64,000 nucleotides of DNA from Paenibacillus rigui (GTDB lineage: Bacteria > Bacillota > Bacilli > Paenibacillales > NBRC-103111), in assembly GCF_002234615.1 (NCBI RefSeq), contig NZ_NMQW01000008.1, forward strand, positions 124,001-188,000, written 5' to 3'. The notes beneath the pieces are model-generated. The model made no database searches. It was given only the letters and a program-made list of their open reading frames with translations, and had not been told where the DNA came from. The position numbers were made by a program, and so were the translations under genes. Positions 27,416 to 35,351 of this stretch are shown here, piece by piece (position 1 is the first letter of the stretch; each line of letters begins with the position of its first letter).

Positions 27416-27787
27416 ATGATTCATATCAGCGAAACAGCCAGCGATAAAATAAAAGAATTGCTCGATAGCGAGGGAACACCGAATTTGTTTCTCCGTTTGG
27501 GTGTGAAAGCAGGAGGCTGCAGCGGGTTTTCCTATGGCATGGGCTTTGACGACCAGCAGCAGGACGAGGATAAAGAATTTGAAATCAACGGGTTAAAAAT
27601 CGTTGTCGATGCCGACAGCTCCAAATACTTATACGGCGTCGAAATTGACTACAAAGAGTCCGGCATGGGCGGAGGCTTTACGATCAACAATCCGAACGCC
27701 ATTGCATCGTGCGGCTGTGGCTCCTCCTTCAAGGTGAAGGACGAAGAGGGCGCCCCTGAGAAGTGCGACGATAAAGTCGAGGCTTAA
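27416..27787 (+). CDS. A-type iron-sulfur carrier (IscA/ErpA/YutM-like)
   Basis: A 123-residue HesB-domain protein. The three cluster-binding Cys are visible: GGCSGFSY, and the C-terminal pair in SCGCGSSF. It transfers Fe-S clusters to apo-enzymes. The C-terminal extension (KDEEGAPEKCDDKVEA) is acidic and has one extra Cys. It has GCGAGGAGGTTA upstream and its own sigma-A-type promoter. With Nfu, YuzB and YutJ nearby it recalls the Bacillus yutI-yutM region. Confidence 0.9.
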   Translation: MIHISETASDKIKELLDSEGTPNLFLRLGVKAGGCSGFSYGMGFDDQQQDEDKEFEINGLKIVVDADSSKYLYGVEIDYKESGMGGGFTINNPNAIASCGCGSSFKVKDEEGAPEKCDDKVEA

Positions 27788-28005
27788 CAAGGGTTTTGGG
27801 TGTTTGCTAGTTGAGTGACTTGCCCGTTACGAGTGAGCGTAAAAAATGTGGATGGATTACGGATTGCAAGGGTAAAATCAACAATCCGCAATCATGAATG
27901 AAATTGAATGTACGCAACTTTAGAAACGGCAATTATGGGTTGCGTATTACATGCCTTCCAGGCTTGTGTGTTGATGCCAATACACATTACTTGGGAGGTT
28001 TTTTT

Positions 28006-28310
28006 GTGCTTAAAAAGAAAGAGCGAAGAGTACCGATTGGTGATAAGGACTCCAAAATTTATATGGAGATAAAATTACAATATATGAGCCCTATTCTGAG
28101 TTCATAGATAAAACTAATGCTACAACCATGATTACCTCAAACTCATATAAAAAACTAACGAATCAAAAAAAATATATTTTATTCCTGAAAAAGCATAAAG
28201 ATGGAGGTTATATGCCGCTGGGAGTCCAACAAGGGAAAATCAATTTAGACGAGCCTGATTCAAATAATGAAAAACCTGGAAAGTCCGTAAAAGAAAAATA
28301 TAATAAATAA
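28006..28310 (+). pseudogene. Frameshifted remnant of a small protein gene
   Basis: GTG 28006 with GGGAGG at 27993-27998 opens a frame reading MLKKKERRVPIGDKDSKIY; near 28060 the sense continues in another frame as GDKITIYEPYSEFID, later KKYILFLKKHKDGGY, ending at 28310. The joined reading looks like the C-terminal half of a family of secreted Paenibacillus/Bacillus proteins with a GDxITIYEPY...YILFL pattern. The section is much more AT-rich than its neighbours. Probably a decayed or imported fragment. Confidence 0.5.
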
Positions 28311-28388
28311 TCTTGCATGTAAAATATCACTGAACCCCTTCTACCTTAACGGCCTGCCGAATAGGATTATATGTAGGAGGTGTTGCCA

Positions 28389-28646
28389 ATGGTGGTATAC
28401 CGGTATCATGAAGTGCCGACAGAATTGTTGCAGGATCATTCCTATACACTGCGGGAAATCAGGTTGTTTTTGAGCATAAATAAAGGCTCAATTTTCCTCC
28501 ATAAAGATCTGAATTACCTGGACGGAGAATCCAGACAAAGAGTCACGGTAGTATCGAAGGATGAATATTTCCTTCACCAGCAAGGGGAGCGCTCGTACCT
28601 TCCCCCGCTTGAGAAGACGTTTGTTTATTTCTTGAGTTCTGAGTAA
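28389..28646 (+). CDS. Small uncharacterised protein (85 residues)
   Basis: ATG 28389 has TAGGAGG at 28374-28380, a good ribosome binding site. The product, starting MVVYRYHEVPTELL, is soluble-looking, with a mixed strand pattern and no Cys. A hairpin terminator follows at 28691. I do not recognise the family. The strong RBS and terminator argue that it is expressed; its surroundings (gene remnants) suggest a region of turnover. Confidence 0.6.
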   Translation: MVVYRYHEVPTELLQDHSYTLREIRLFLSINKGSIFLHKDLNYLDGESRQRVTVVSKDEYFLHQQGERSYLPPLEKTFVYFLSSE

Positions 28647-28690
28647 TTGAAGTAAGCGGCGGCATGATAAAATAAGCTTACACGGTATAT

Positions 28691-28722
28691 GGGACATGGC
28701 ATAAGAGCTGTGTCCTTTTTTT
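28691..28722 (+). terminator. Terminator after the 85-residue ORF
   Basis: GGGACATGGC pairs, with one or two mismatches, to GCTGTGTCC, followed by TTTTTTT. Confidence 0.78.
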
Positions 28723-28740
28723 GATGTGTAAATATCCCTT

Positions 28741-28795
28741 ACTTCGTCTGACTTGACAAACGCATGCCGCCTTGAAGGAAGGCGAAGCGTTAATG
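28741..28795 (+). repeat. Dispersed intergenic hairpin repeat, copy B
   Basis: CTTGACAAACGCATGCC is identical to copy A at 6353; the inner hairpin is GCCGCCTT/AAGGCG, a different sequence that keeps the pairing. GCGAAGC follows at the same offset. See copy A and copy C. Confidence 0.55.
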
Positions 28796-28833
28796 CTTGT
28801 GTCACATAGCTCGCGAGCACATGCTCTGCCACG

Positions 28834-28990
28834 ATGACTAGTAAAAAACCTGATGCAAGATGTATAATCAAGCTAGCTATCCCGAAGAACACATCGGAAG
28901 CCGTGTCCGGTAATTCGATTAAAATGAGCAAGGTCCAATTTGATGCCATTGAAAATGGCATGTCTAACGATGAAGTCAATCCAATTTCGG
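28834..28990 (+). pseudogene. Possible remnant of a DUF3862/BLIP-like gene
   Basis: The frame reads KMSKVQFDAIENGMSNDEV followed by NPISG, which resembles the 'xFxxIxxGMxxxEVxxIxG' repeat unit of DUF3862/SmpA-type secreted proteins. No signal peptide or second repeat is present, there is no ribosome binding site, and the frame runs into the signal peptidase start. Only a fragment is left. Confidence 0.4.
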
Positions 28991-29045
28991 GCAGACCGAA
29001 TGTAAACGCTTCCTATTATAATGTACTTTGGGATGAGGTGAGATT

Positions 29046-29549
29046 ATGGAGTATTTATTTGCACTGCTTCTTGCTTTCTCCGGTATGTATCTTGATCATA
29101 ATAAGCCTTTTGTTGTCGAGGGACCTTCGATGGAGCCGACAATGCATCCCAAGGACCGCCTGTCCGTAGACACGACCTACTACACGAATCATGCCATCGA
29201 GAGAGGGGACCTGATCGTGTTCCGTGCGACGAAGGATAAGATTTTTGTGAAACGAGTGATCGGGCTGCCTGGAGAAAAGGTTAAGGTCGAGGGCGATTAC
29301 GTGTATATCAATAACAAAAAGCTGAGCGAGCCGTATCTGCAACCCGCACTGGAAGAAGCGGCCCGCAAGGGCGTCCCTTATAACGTTAGAAATTACTCGG
29401 AGCATGCCGTACCGGAGGGCTCGGTATTTGTGCTGGGAGATAACCGTTCCAACAGCATGGACAGCCGGGATATCGGATTTATTAGGCAGGAGCAAATTAT
29501 CGGAAGAGTGAAGCAGCCTGTAATGCAGGCAGCCGGTACGGGACTGTAA
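29046..29549 (+). CDS. lepB: Signal peptidase I
   Basis: A 167-residue type I signal peptidase that removes signal peptides from exported proteins on the outer face of the membrane. Catalytic dyad: Ser28 in VEGPSMEPT and Lys69 in FVKRVIGLPGE; the box GDNRSNSMDSR is present. The N-terminal membrane anchor is very short (residues 2-16). GATGAGGTGA lies upstream of ATG 29046. It is one of probably several paralogues in the genome. Followed by a WG-repeat protein gene. Confidence 0.9.
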   Translation: MEYLFALLLAFSGMYLDHNKPFVVEGPSMEPTMHPKDRLSVDTTYYTNHAIERGDLIVFRATKDKIFVKRVIGLPGEKVKVEGDYVYINNKKLSEPYLQPALEEAARKGVPYNVRNYSEHAVPEGSVFVLGDNRSNSMDSRDIGFIRQEQIIGRVKQPVMQAAGTGL

Positions 29550-29620
29550 CTTTCTATGTCTCTGGAGCGTTAAATAAATACAGAAGACAAAATTGCTTGA
29601 AGAAAGCGAGGTTCGAATAC

Positions 29621-31798
29621 ATGCTGTCAAAAAGCTCAGGCATCCGCCTGCTGCTATGTGCTGCGTTAGGCTGTCTCGCTGTTTTACCGGCTCCTGTATA
29701 CACTGCCGAGGCTGCTCTCTCTGCTGCAACGAAGAATCCGACCTTTCAGGTCACTGTATTGGAGCCGACCGAGCTGTTCGAGGATTATCGTCATCCCGAT
29801 GCATCGGTAGGGACGGTTTCCGCCCTACAAACGTTAACCGTCAAAGGGACAGACTCGGGCAGCGCAGAGCAGAAGCCATCCTGGTACCTGGTAGAAACAT
29901 GGCTTGGCGATAGGTGGATTCATAGTGATGATCGGGTCGTCAAGGGAGCTTATGAGCGCAAGGAGCAGACGATTACGACAATGACGGAGCTGCCGTTCTA
30001 CAGCAGCTTGAATAGCCCACCCGAAGGGCTTATTGCGAAGCAGCAGGTCAAATCAACAGCGCATATCCAATATTGCGGGGTGAGCCGCGCGGCAACGGAC
30101 GACCCGGCACAATGCAGCAGCGATTTGTATCTTATCGAGACGTGGGCAGGACCAAAGTGGCTGGTTAACCCGCCGATCGTGGAGAAGATACCGGAGGAGG
30201 CGTATTCCGCTGAATTCACAATCCTGGAGCAGCTGCCTTACTTCGATAAACCGGCATCGGCTGATTATAACCTGCCGTTTACGTTGGATTACGTGCAGCC
30301 TTCGAAGGTACAGGTCACGGCGCGCAAAGTGCTGGGCGAGCATAGGATATGGTATAAAATCCATCTCCCGCAGGGCGACAAATGGATCATACCCATGGGT
30401 AGAACGCTGGATAACGTAAAGCAGATTCAGCAAACGATAGAGCTTATGACAGAGGCGGGGCTGTGCGACAACCCGAACATGGAGTGTTTTTTCTCCAATG
30501 AAAAAGTACCCGCCGGTTCATACCCCGCTGTGGCGCAATGGAACGATTGGTATTACATTCAAACGGACGACCGCGGCATGAAGTGGGTGAACCCGGCCGA
30601 GTCGCTTAGAGAAAAGCCATTAGGGACGGAGCCGACATCTGAAAAGGTACAGCTGTTATCCACGACAACAACCTATCGGACTCCCGACACGGCAGGAATC
30701 GCCGGCCATCTGGCAGGATTTTTTGCACCGCAGTATGTGGATGCCTTCGAACGGTGGACCTCATCATCAGGAGAGCTGTGGTACCGGGTACATACCTCGG
30801 AAACGCAGGAATGGGTGAGAGAGCAGGATGTGCAGGTTCCATTGTATCCCGTTGTAAAAGACGGAAAATACGGATATATGGACCAGAAGGGCAAGCTTCG
30901 CATCCCTATGCAGTACAGCTCGGCATTGGACTTTAAGGAAGGGCTGGCGCTCGTATGGAATCCTGTCGTCAACGGTTGGAGTTACATTGATATGAAGGGC
31001 AACGAAGTGATTCCAGCCCGATTCAACGATGCGGAACCATTTTCGGAAGGCAGGGCCGCGGTAAAAATAACCTCAGGGCCTAAGGATACACGGCAAGGGT
31101 ATATTGACAGGGATGGAAAGCTGATCGACATGCCCGATATTTTATACGGTTCTTCCTTTTCGGAAGGTATGGCCGCCGTCGCTGTCGAAGGAATGAATTC
31201 CCAAGGATCAGCTTACCTATACGGGTATATGAATAAACAAGGGCAGATGGTCATCAAGCCGCAGTTTGATTTTGCCTATCCGTTCTCCTGGCATATGGCA
31301 CGTGTAGAGTACAACGGGAAGGCTGGCTTTATTCAGCAGGATGGGTCCATCGCTATCCCGATCGAGTTCGATGATGCCCGCGACTTCTATCAAGGGACGG
31401 CTGCGGTCAAGGTTGGGGATCGGTGGGGATACCTGTGGTCGGCAGGCAGCTGGCACATTCAGCCTCAGTATGAGGAGGCGGGTGACTTTTCCGAGGATCT
31501 CGCTGCGGTTCGGAAGGACGGGAAGTGGGGGTATATCAATCCGGAGGGTACGATGGTTATCCCGGCCATCTTCGATGCTGCCGAAGCGTTCAGCGAAGGC
31601 TTGGCCGCTGTAAGAGTAGGCGATTGGCAGTGGGGATACATTGATACGAAGGGCACGGTGGTCATTCCTCCGACGTACTACGACGCAGACAAGTTCCATG
31701 CCGGAGTGGCTAACGTTCGAGCCGGTTATACTGGAGAAGGCCCCGATTCCGGCTATATCGACCGAACTGGCAAGGAAATATGGAAGCCGTCACGCTAA
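29621..31798 (+). CDS. Secreted WG-repeat protein with N-terminal SH3/GW-like repeats
   Basis: A 725-residue exported protein. Signal peptide residues 1-34 (ending TAEAALSA). Residues 40-400 hold about five imperfect repeats, each with W(Y/H)L(V/I)ETW-type cores, like GW or SH3b modules that bind cell wall. Residues 410-725 hold about nine WG/KWG repeats (YGYMDQKGK, WGYINPEGT, WGYIDTKGT) with alternating F(S/Y)EGLA motifs. ATG 29621 is preferred because AGCGAGG lies 9-10 nt upstream; TTG 29597 has no site. Function unknown; probably an envelope protein. Confidence 0.82.
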   Translation: MLSKSSGIRLLLCAALGCLAVLPAPVYTAEAALSAATKNPTFQVTVLEPTELFEDYRHPDASVGTVSALQTLTVKGTDSGSAEQKPSWYLVETWLGDRWIHSDDRVVKGAYERKEQTITTMTELPFYSSLNSPPEGLIAKQQVKSTAHIQYCGVSRAATDDPAQCSSDLYLIETWAGPKWLVNPPIVEKIPEEAYSAEFTILEQLPYFDKPASADYNLPFTLDYVQPSKVQVTARKVLGEHRIWYKIHLPQGDKWIIPMGRTLDNVKQIQQTIELMTEAGLCDNPNMECFFSNEKVPAGSYPAVAQWNDWYYIQTDDRGMKWVNPAESLREKPLGTEPTSEKVQLLSTTTTYRTPDTAGIAGHLAGFFAPQYVDAFERWTSSSGELWYRVHTSETQEWVREQDVQVPLYPVVKDGKYGYMDQKGKLRIPMQYSSALDFKEGLALVWNPVVNGWSYIDMKGNEVIPARFNDAEPFSEGRAAVKITSGPKDTRQGYIDRDGKLIDMPDILYGSSFSEGMAAVAVEGMNSQGSAYLYGYMNKQGQMVIKPQFDFAYPFSWHMARVEYNGKAGFIQQDGSIAIPIEFDDARDFYQGTAAVKVGDRWGYLWSAGSWHIQPQYEEAGDFSEDLAAVRKDGKWGYINPEGTMVIPAIFDAAEAFSEGLAAVRVGDWQWGYIDTKGTVVIPPTYYDADKFHAGVANVRAGYTGEGPDSGYIDRTGKEIWKPSR

Positions 31799-31815
31799 CG
31801 TTTTAAGAGGGAACC

Positions 31816-31850
31816 AGGCAGTCTTCTCCGAAAGGGAGGCTGCTTTTTTA
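31816..31850 (+). terminator. Terminator after the WG-repeat gene
   Basis: GGCAGTCTTCTCC, loop GAAA, GGGAGGCTGC, then TTTTTT. Confidence 0.88.
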
Positions 31851-31927
31851 CGTATTTTGAACCAGCGGCAGGCATAAAAACAGAAAAAATAAAAAAAATT
31901 TTTGTTTAAAATAAGGGTGCGCTCATC

Positions 31928-32026
31928 TGTGTATAACCTTGTCCACACTATACCCTGCATAAACACCCATATTTTTACACTTGCTAACAGTATACACACA
32001 GCTTATACACATTTCCCTGTGGATAG
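31928..32026 (+). promoter_or_regulatory. DnaA-box cluster upstream of sda
   Basis: Two perfect TTATNCACA boxes: reverse at 31928-31936 (TGTGTATAA) and forward at 32003-32011 (TTATACACA). One-mismatch boxes at 31939-31947 (TTGTCCACA), 31990-31998 (GTATACACA) and reverse 32018-32026 (TGTGGATAG). Five boxes in 99 bp, placed 69-167 nt before the Sda start. In Bacillus, DnaA activates sda through such boxes, so the same control is inferred. Confidence 0.8.
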
Positions 32027-32094
32027 CGGAACGCTTGTTCTATTTTTCGCGGCATGTTAATATGATTTTACATTAAGGAAGTAAGGTGATCCTA

Positions 32095-32247
32095 GTGAGA
32101 CTAATGAGTAATGAAATTTTGATCGAATCTTATTTCAAAGCGCTGCATTTGGAGTTGGAGCAGGAGTTCCTTGATTTGCTGCTGGAAGAAATTAAACGTC
32201 GTCAATTGAATTTGGATTATTATCATGATGGGGCGCAGGTCAGTTGA
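32095..32247 (+). CDS. sda: Sporulation histidine-kinase inhibitor Sda
   Basis: A 50-residue protein starting GTG 32095, with AAGGTGAT at 32083-32090. The sequence (MSNEILIESYFKAL, then EFLDLLLEEIKRRQ) closely matches Bacillus Sda, a helical hairpin that blocks KinA autophosphorylation and thereby delays sporulation when replication is disturbed. All of the characteristic positions (L-I-E-S-Y-F, E-I-K-R-R) are present. A DnaA-box cluster is upstream and a terminator overlaps the stop. The gene is too short for most ORF cut-offs. Confidence 0.9.
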   Translation: MRLMSNEILIESYFKALHLELEQEFLDLLLEEIKRRQLNLDYYHDGAQVS

Positions 32248-32262
32248 CCTGCCCTCTTTTTT
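32235..32262 (+). terminator. Terminator overlapping the end of sda
   Basis: GCAGGTCA...TGACCTGC is a perfect 8-bp stem that includes the last sense codons and stop, followed by CCTCTTTTTT. Confidence 0.85.
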
Positions 32263-32339
32263 GTGTATAGGACTAAAGCTCCATACGGCATGAACCGAAC
32301 GGAGCTTTGTGCGTAAGCTGGCTTCCGAACGATGTTACA

Positions 32340-33329
32340 TTACAATTTCATGCTGCTGCTGCTGTGCCCAGGAGACAGCTTGGCTGTTGGGTCAATATAC
32401 ACCTTTGCGTTGTTGATGGCTGTCGGCGCTTCACCGAAGCCTACCGCGATCAGCTTCAGCTTGCCTGGATACGTCGTAATATCACCGGCGGCAAAAATGC
32501 CCGGAATGCTTGTTTCCATTCGGGAATCCACCACGATCGATCCGTTATCGATGGCAAACCCCCATTCCGCGATAGGTCCGAGAGAGGAAGTGAAACCGAA
32601 ATTTACAATAACCGCGTCCACGTCGAGGTCTAACGCATCTCCCGTTTTGCAGTCGGCAAGCGTAGCCTTTGTGATTTGGCCGTTCCCGTGCAGGGCGGTA
32701 ATTTCTTTGGGGGTCAGCACTTGCACCTTCGAGTTCCGCAGGCTTTCCACACTGTGCTCGTGCGCGCGGAACTTATCCCGGCGATGGATCAGCGTTACCT
32801 GCTCGGCTATCGGCTCCAGCATTAAAGCCCAGTCGACTGCCGAGTCGCCGCCACCGCTGATCAGTACCTTTTGTCCTTTGAACTGATGCAGGTCGCTTAC
32901 GAAGTAAAACAAGTTCTTCTTCTCGTACTGAGCCGCTTCCGGCAGCTCCAATCGTCTGGGCTGAAAGGCGCCTAAGCCACCAGTAATAATAACGGCTTTG
33001 GACTGGTGAATGCCCTTATCCGTCGTCACCTCGAACAGCCGATCGTCCTTCTTCTCCACTTGCAGCACCTTTTCCTCCAAACGGATGTCCAAGGGAAACT
33101 GCCTCATCTGCCGATCCAAATTGTTAACCAGCTCTTGTGCGGTCACCTTCGGGAAACCGGCAACGTCATAGATGTACTTCTCCGGATATAACGCTGTAAG
33201 CTGTCCGCCAAGCTGAGGCATGCTTTCGATCATTTTTACCGAAGCTTGACGCATGCCGCCATAGAAAGCTGCGAACATACCGGCGGGTCCCCCGCCCACA
33301 ATAATAATATCTACAATTTCATTGTGCAC
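32340..33329 (-). CDS. yumC: Ferredoxin--NADP+ reductase (thioredoxin-reductase-like, YumC)
   Basis: A 329-residue flavoprotein with FAD-binding [22 protein letters not shown]-binding [13 protein letters not shown], and C-terminal [23 protein letters not shown]. It resembles thioredoxin reductase but lacks the CxxC redox site, which is the mark of YumC-type FNRs that move electrons between NADPH and ferredoxin or flavodoxin. GTG 33329 is chosen, with GGAGGTG spaced correctly upstream; length equals Bacillus YumC (about 332). Confidence 0.9.
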   Translation of the reverse strand: MHNEIVDIIIVGGGPAGMFAAFYGGMRQASVKMIESMPQLGGQLTALYPEKYIYDVAGFPKVTAQELVNNLDRQMRQFPLDIRLEEKVLQVEKKDDRLFEVTTDKGIHQSKAVIITGGLGAFQPRRLELPEAAQYEKKNLFYFVSDLHQFKGQKVLISGGGDSAVDWALMLEPIAEQVTLIHRRDKFRAHEHSVESLRNSKVQVLTPKEITALHGNGQITKATLADCKTGDALDLDVDAVIVNFGFTSSLGPIAEWGFAIDNGSIVVDSRMETSIPGIFAAGDITTYPGKLKLIAVGFGEAPTAINNAKVYIDPTAKLSPGHSSSSMKL

Positions 33330-33673
33330 TTCCAGCACCTCCGATTCAGATGAATAATGGATTCTTATTCTATACACTATGCCAGCAAAATGAAAAATAA
33401 ATTAATTTAAAAAAGTAAGGGGTTACATAGCTAGCGAAGACAAGCTTTTACAAATTGGAAAAAGAACAGGAATCGTAAGAAAATGGCTACATACCTTACG
33501 TAGTCTTGACTTTTCCCTTGTATTCCAGCCAAAATAAAACTTGCTATTTATCTTTTAAAATTATATTATGTCATGAGAACTGGTTAAAAACTGATGTGTC
33601 ACAGTGTTTTATCACAATTATAAATTCAACTCATGCAGTTTCAACGAATGTGGAAATTGCTTCTTGTCGTACT

Positions 33674-33691
33674 TTGTGTAAAAATTCACAA
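33674..33691 (+). promoter_or_regulatory. Rex-like operator at the NADH dehydrogenase promoter
   Basis: TTGTGTAAAAATTCACAA differs at one position from the Rex consensus TTGTGAA-N4-TTCACAA. It overlaps the probable -35 (TTCACA, 33685-33690), 18 nt from the -10 TATAAT (33709-33714). Rex senses NADH/NAD+ and represses NDH genes in Bacillus; the same is inferred here. Confidence 0.72.
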
Positions 33692-33747
33692 TCGGTTTAC
33701 ATTGACCTTATAATACAGAAAACAACGGGATGGAAGGGATCGAAACC

Positions 33748-34938
33748 ATGAGTCGAATACCAAGAATAGTCATTTTGGGAGCAGGATACGGTGGCATCGT
33801 AACGGCTATTCGTTTGCAAAAGGAATTGAACTATAACGAAGCCGACGTTACGCTTGTCAACAAGCATGACTACCACTATATTACAACACACCTGCATATG
33901 CCGGCTGCAGGAACGGATAATCCGGAGAATGCCCGGGTGAATATTCTTAAGCTCATTGATGAATTCAAAATCGACTTTGTGAAATCTACAGTGGTTCAGA
34001 TTCGTCCGCAGGAGAAGAAGGTTATCTTGGAGGAAGGAACGCTGTCCTACGATTATTTGGTTGTCGGATTGGGCGGAGAGCCTGAAACGTTCGGCATTCC
34101 CGGGATGAAGGAATATGCGCTGAGCATCCGCAGCATTAACAGTGTTCGCTTTATCCGTGAACATATCGAATATCAGTTTGCTAGATTCAAACGCGAGCCT
34201 AACCGCACCGATTACTTGACTTTTGTCGTAGGCGGAGCGGGCTTTACCGGCATCGAGTTCGTGGGTGAGCTGGCAGACCGCATACCTCAGCTGTGCAAAG
34301 AATTCGACGTAGACCTGTCCTTGGTCAAAATCTATAACGTCGAGGCGGCTCCAACCGCACTGCCGGGCTTTGATCCGGAATTGGTAGAGTACGCGATGAA
34401 CGTACTGCAAAATAAAGGCGTAACGTTCAAAATTGCAACAGCCATTAAAGAGTGCACGCCGGATGGCGTCATTCTTGCAACGGGCGAGGAGATCAAATCC
34501 GCTACGGTCGTGTGGACGGGCGGCGTACGCGGTAACCATATGCTGGATGAAGCAGGCTTTGAAACGATGCGCGGCCGCATCAAGGTCGACGACTATTTGC
34601 GCGCACCGGGCCATGAAAATATATATATTCTGGGTGACTGCTCTATCGTGATGAATCCCGAGGGTCGTCCTTACCCGCCGACAGCGCAAATCTCCATTCA
34701 GCAAGCAGATGTATGTGCGCATAACCTGGTGGCTTCCATTCGTGGCGAGCAGCCGAAGGCTTTCAAATACGAGAGCAAGGGGACAGTAGCCTCTCTCGGG
34801 CGCGGTGAAGCCATCGGTATTGTCGGCTCCCGCAAAATTAAAGGCGGCTTGGCCGCTGTAATGAAAAAGATTATTGACGTTCGTTACCTTTATGTCATCG
34901 GCGGAATTCCGCTGGTGCTGAAGAAAGGCCGTTTCTAG
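33748..34938 (+). CDS. yumB: Type II NADH dehydrogenase-like flavoprotein (YumB type)
   Basis: A 396-residue NDH-2 family protein that oxidises NADH and reduces menaquinone at the cytoplasmic membrane. FAD motif VILGAGYGGI, NADH motif FVVGGAGFTGIEF, C-terminal IYILGDCS, quinone-site pattern YPPTAQISIQQA, and an amphipathic end (AAVMKKIIDVRYLYVIGGIPLVLKKGRF) for membrane attachment. ATG 33748 with GGAAGGGAT upstream. Rex-like site at its promoter. Length close to Bacillus YumB (about 406). Confidence 0.88.
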   Translation: MSRIPRIVILGAGYGGIVTAIRLQKELNYNEADVTLVNKHDYHYITTHLHMPAAGTDNPENARVNILKLIDEFKIDFVKSTVVQIRPQEKKVILEEGTLSYDYLVVGLGGEPETFGIPGMKEYALSIRSINSVRFIREHIEYQFARFKREPNRTDYLTFVVGGAGFTGIEFVGELADRIPQLCKEFDVDLSLVKIYNVEAAPTALPGFDPELVEYAMNVLQNKGVTFKIATAIKECTPDGVILATGEEIKSATVVWTGGVRGNHMLDEAGFETMRGRIKVDDYLRAPGHENIYILGDCSIVMNPEGRPYPPTAQISIQQADVCAHNLVASIRGEQPKAFKYESKGTVASLGRGEAIGIVGSRKIKGGLAAVMKKIIDVRYLYVIGGIPLVLKKGRF

Positions 34939-34939
34939 T

Positions 34940-35218
34940 ATGCGCCACTGCAGCGTACAGGTACGCGGACTGTTGACGAGGGAAGAGCTGGACCGGTATA
35001 ACGCTCTGATGGAAGTGGGACATTTTCTTGAAACCCAGAACCGTTATGATCTGGTCTACCCGGTTCAAAAAGAAATCGATATCTTGATTTTGCCCGCTAT
35101 CGAACGCTTGAAGGAGAAATCCCGTCAGCGCGACCGTGATACGGAAGCCTATTTGGCCCAAAAGGCCGAAGGCAGCCGTGACGACCGCTTTGAGTTCGAT
35201 GACGAGGAAGATGAGTAA
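34940..35218 (+). CDS. Small acidic-tailed protein coupled to NADH dehydrogenase
   Basis: A 92-residue protein, ATG 34940 placed one base after the stop of the NADH dehydrogenase gene, so probably translationally coupled. Residues 1-60 are mixed charge with helix pattern; 60-80 strongly charged (RLKEKSRQRDRDTE); the end is acidic (EFDDEEDE). Two Cys would be expected for redox but only one (residue 4) is seen. I do not know a function. A strong terminator follows. Confidence 0.7.
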   Translation: MRHCSVQVRGLLTREELDRYNALMEVGHFLETQNRYDLVYPVQKEIDILILPAIERLKEKSRQRDRDTEAYLAQKAEGSRDDRFEFDDEEDE

Positions 35219-35221
35219 ATG

Positions 35222-35272
35222 AAATACCCTGCGGTTCAACTGGATTACCGGTTGAACCGCAGGGTATTTTTA
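35222..35272 (+). terminator. Terminator after the NADH dehydrogenase operon
   Basis: AATACCCTGCGGTTCAAC with a perfect complementary right arm GTTGAACCGCAGGGTATT, 18-bp stem, T-run follows. Confidence 0.93.
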
Positions 35273-35290
35273 TGGGGAATAAAGAAAATT

Positions 35291-35342
35291 TTGACAATTG
35301 AACCTCACTAGTGTACTATTCTAATAGTACACTAGTGAGGTT
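35291..35342 (+). promoter_or_regulatory. YtrA-type operator (20-bp arms) within the ABC operon promoter
   Basis: Promoter TTGACA (35291-35296), 17 nt, TACTAT (35314-35319). Positions 35301-35342 are a perfect inverted repeat with 20-bp arms around a 2-nt centre; the core is AGTGTACTA...TAGTACACT. The YtrA subfamily of GntR regulators binds GTGTACTA-type dyads, and the third gene of this unit encodes such a regulator, so autorepression is likely. Confidence 0.85.
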
Positions 35343-35351
35343 GTTGAAATT

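Noticed and set aside
28128..28310. Separate 60-residue gene starting at ATG 28128
   Set aside because: No ribosome binding site, and the sense continues upstream in the same frame (ITIYEPYSEF); it is better explained as part of the frameshifted remnant.
33235..33275. A fourth repeat copy suggested by CTTGACGCATGCCGCC
   Set aside because: It lies inside the yumC coding region, codes for conserved residues (YGGMRQAS), and lacks the flanking elements.
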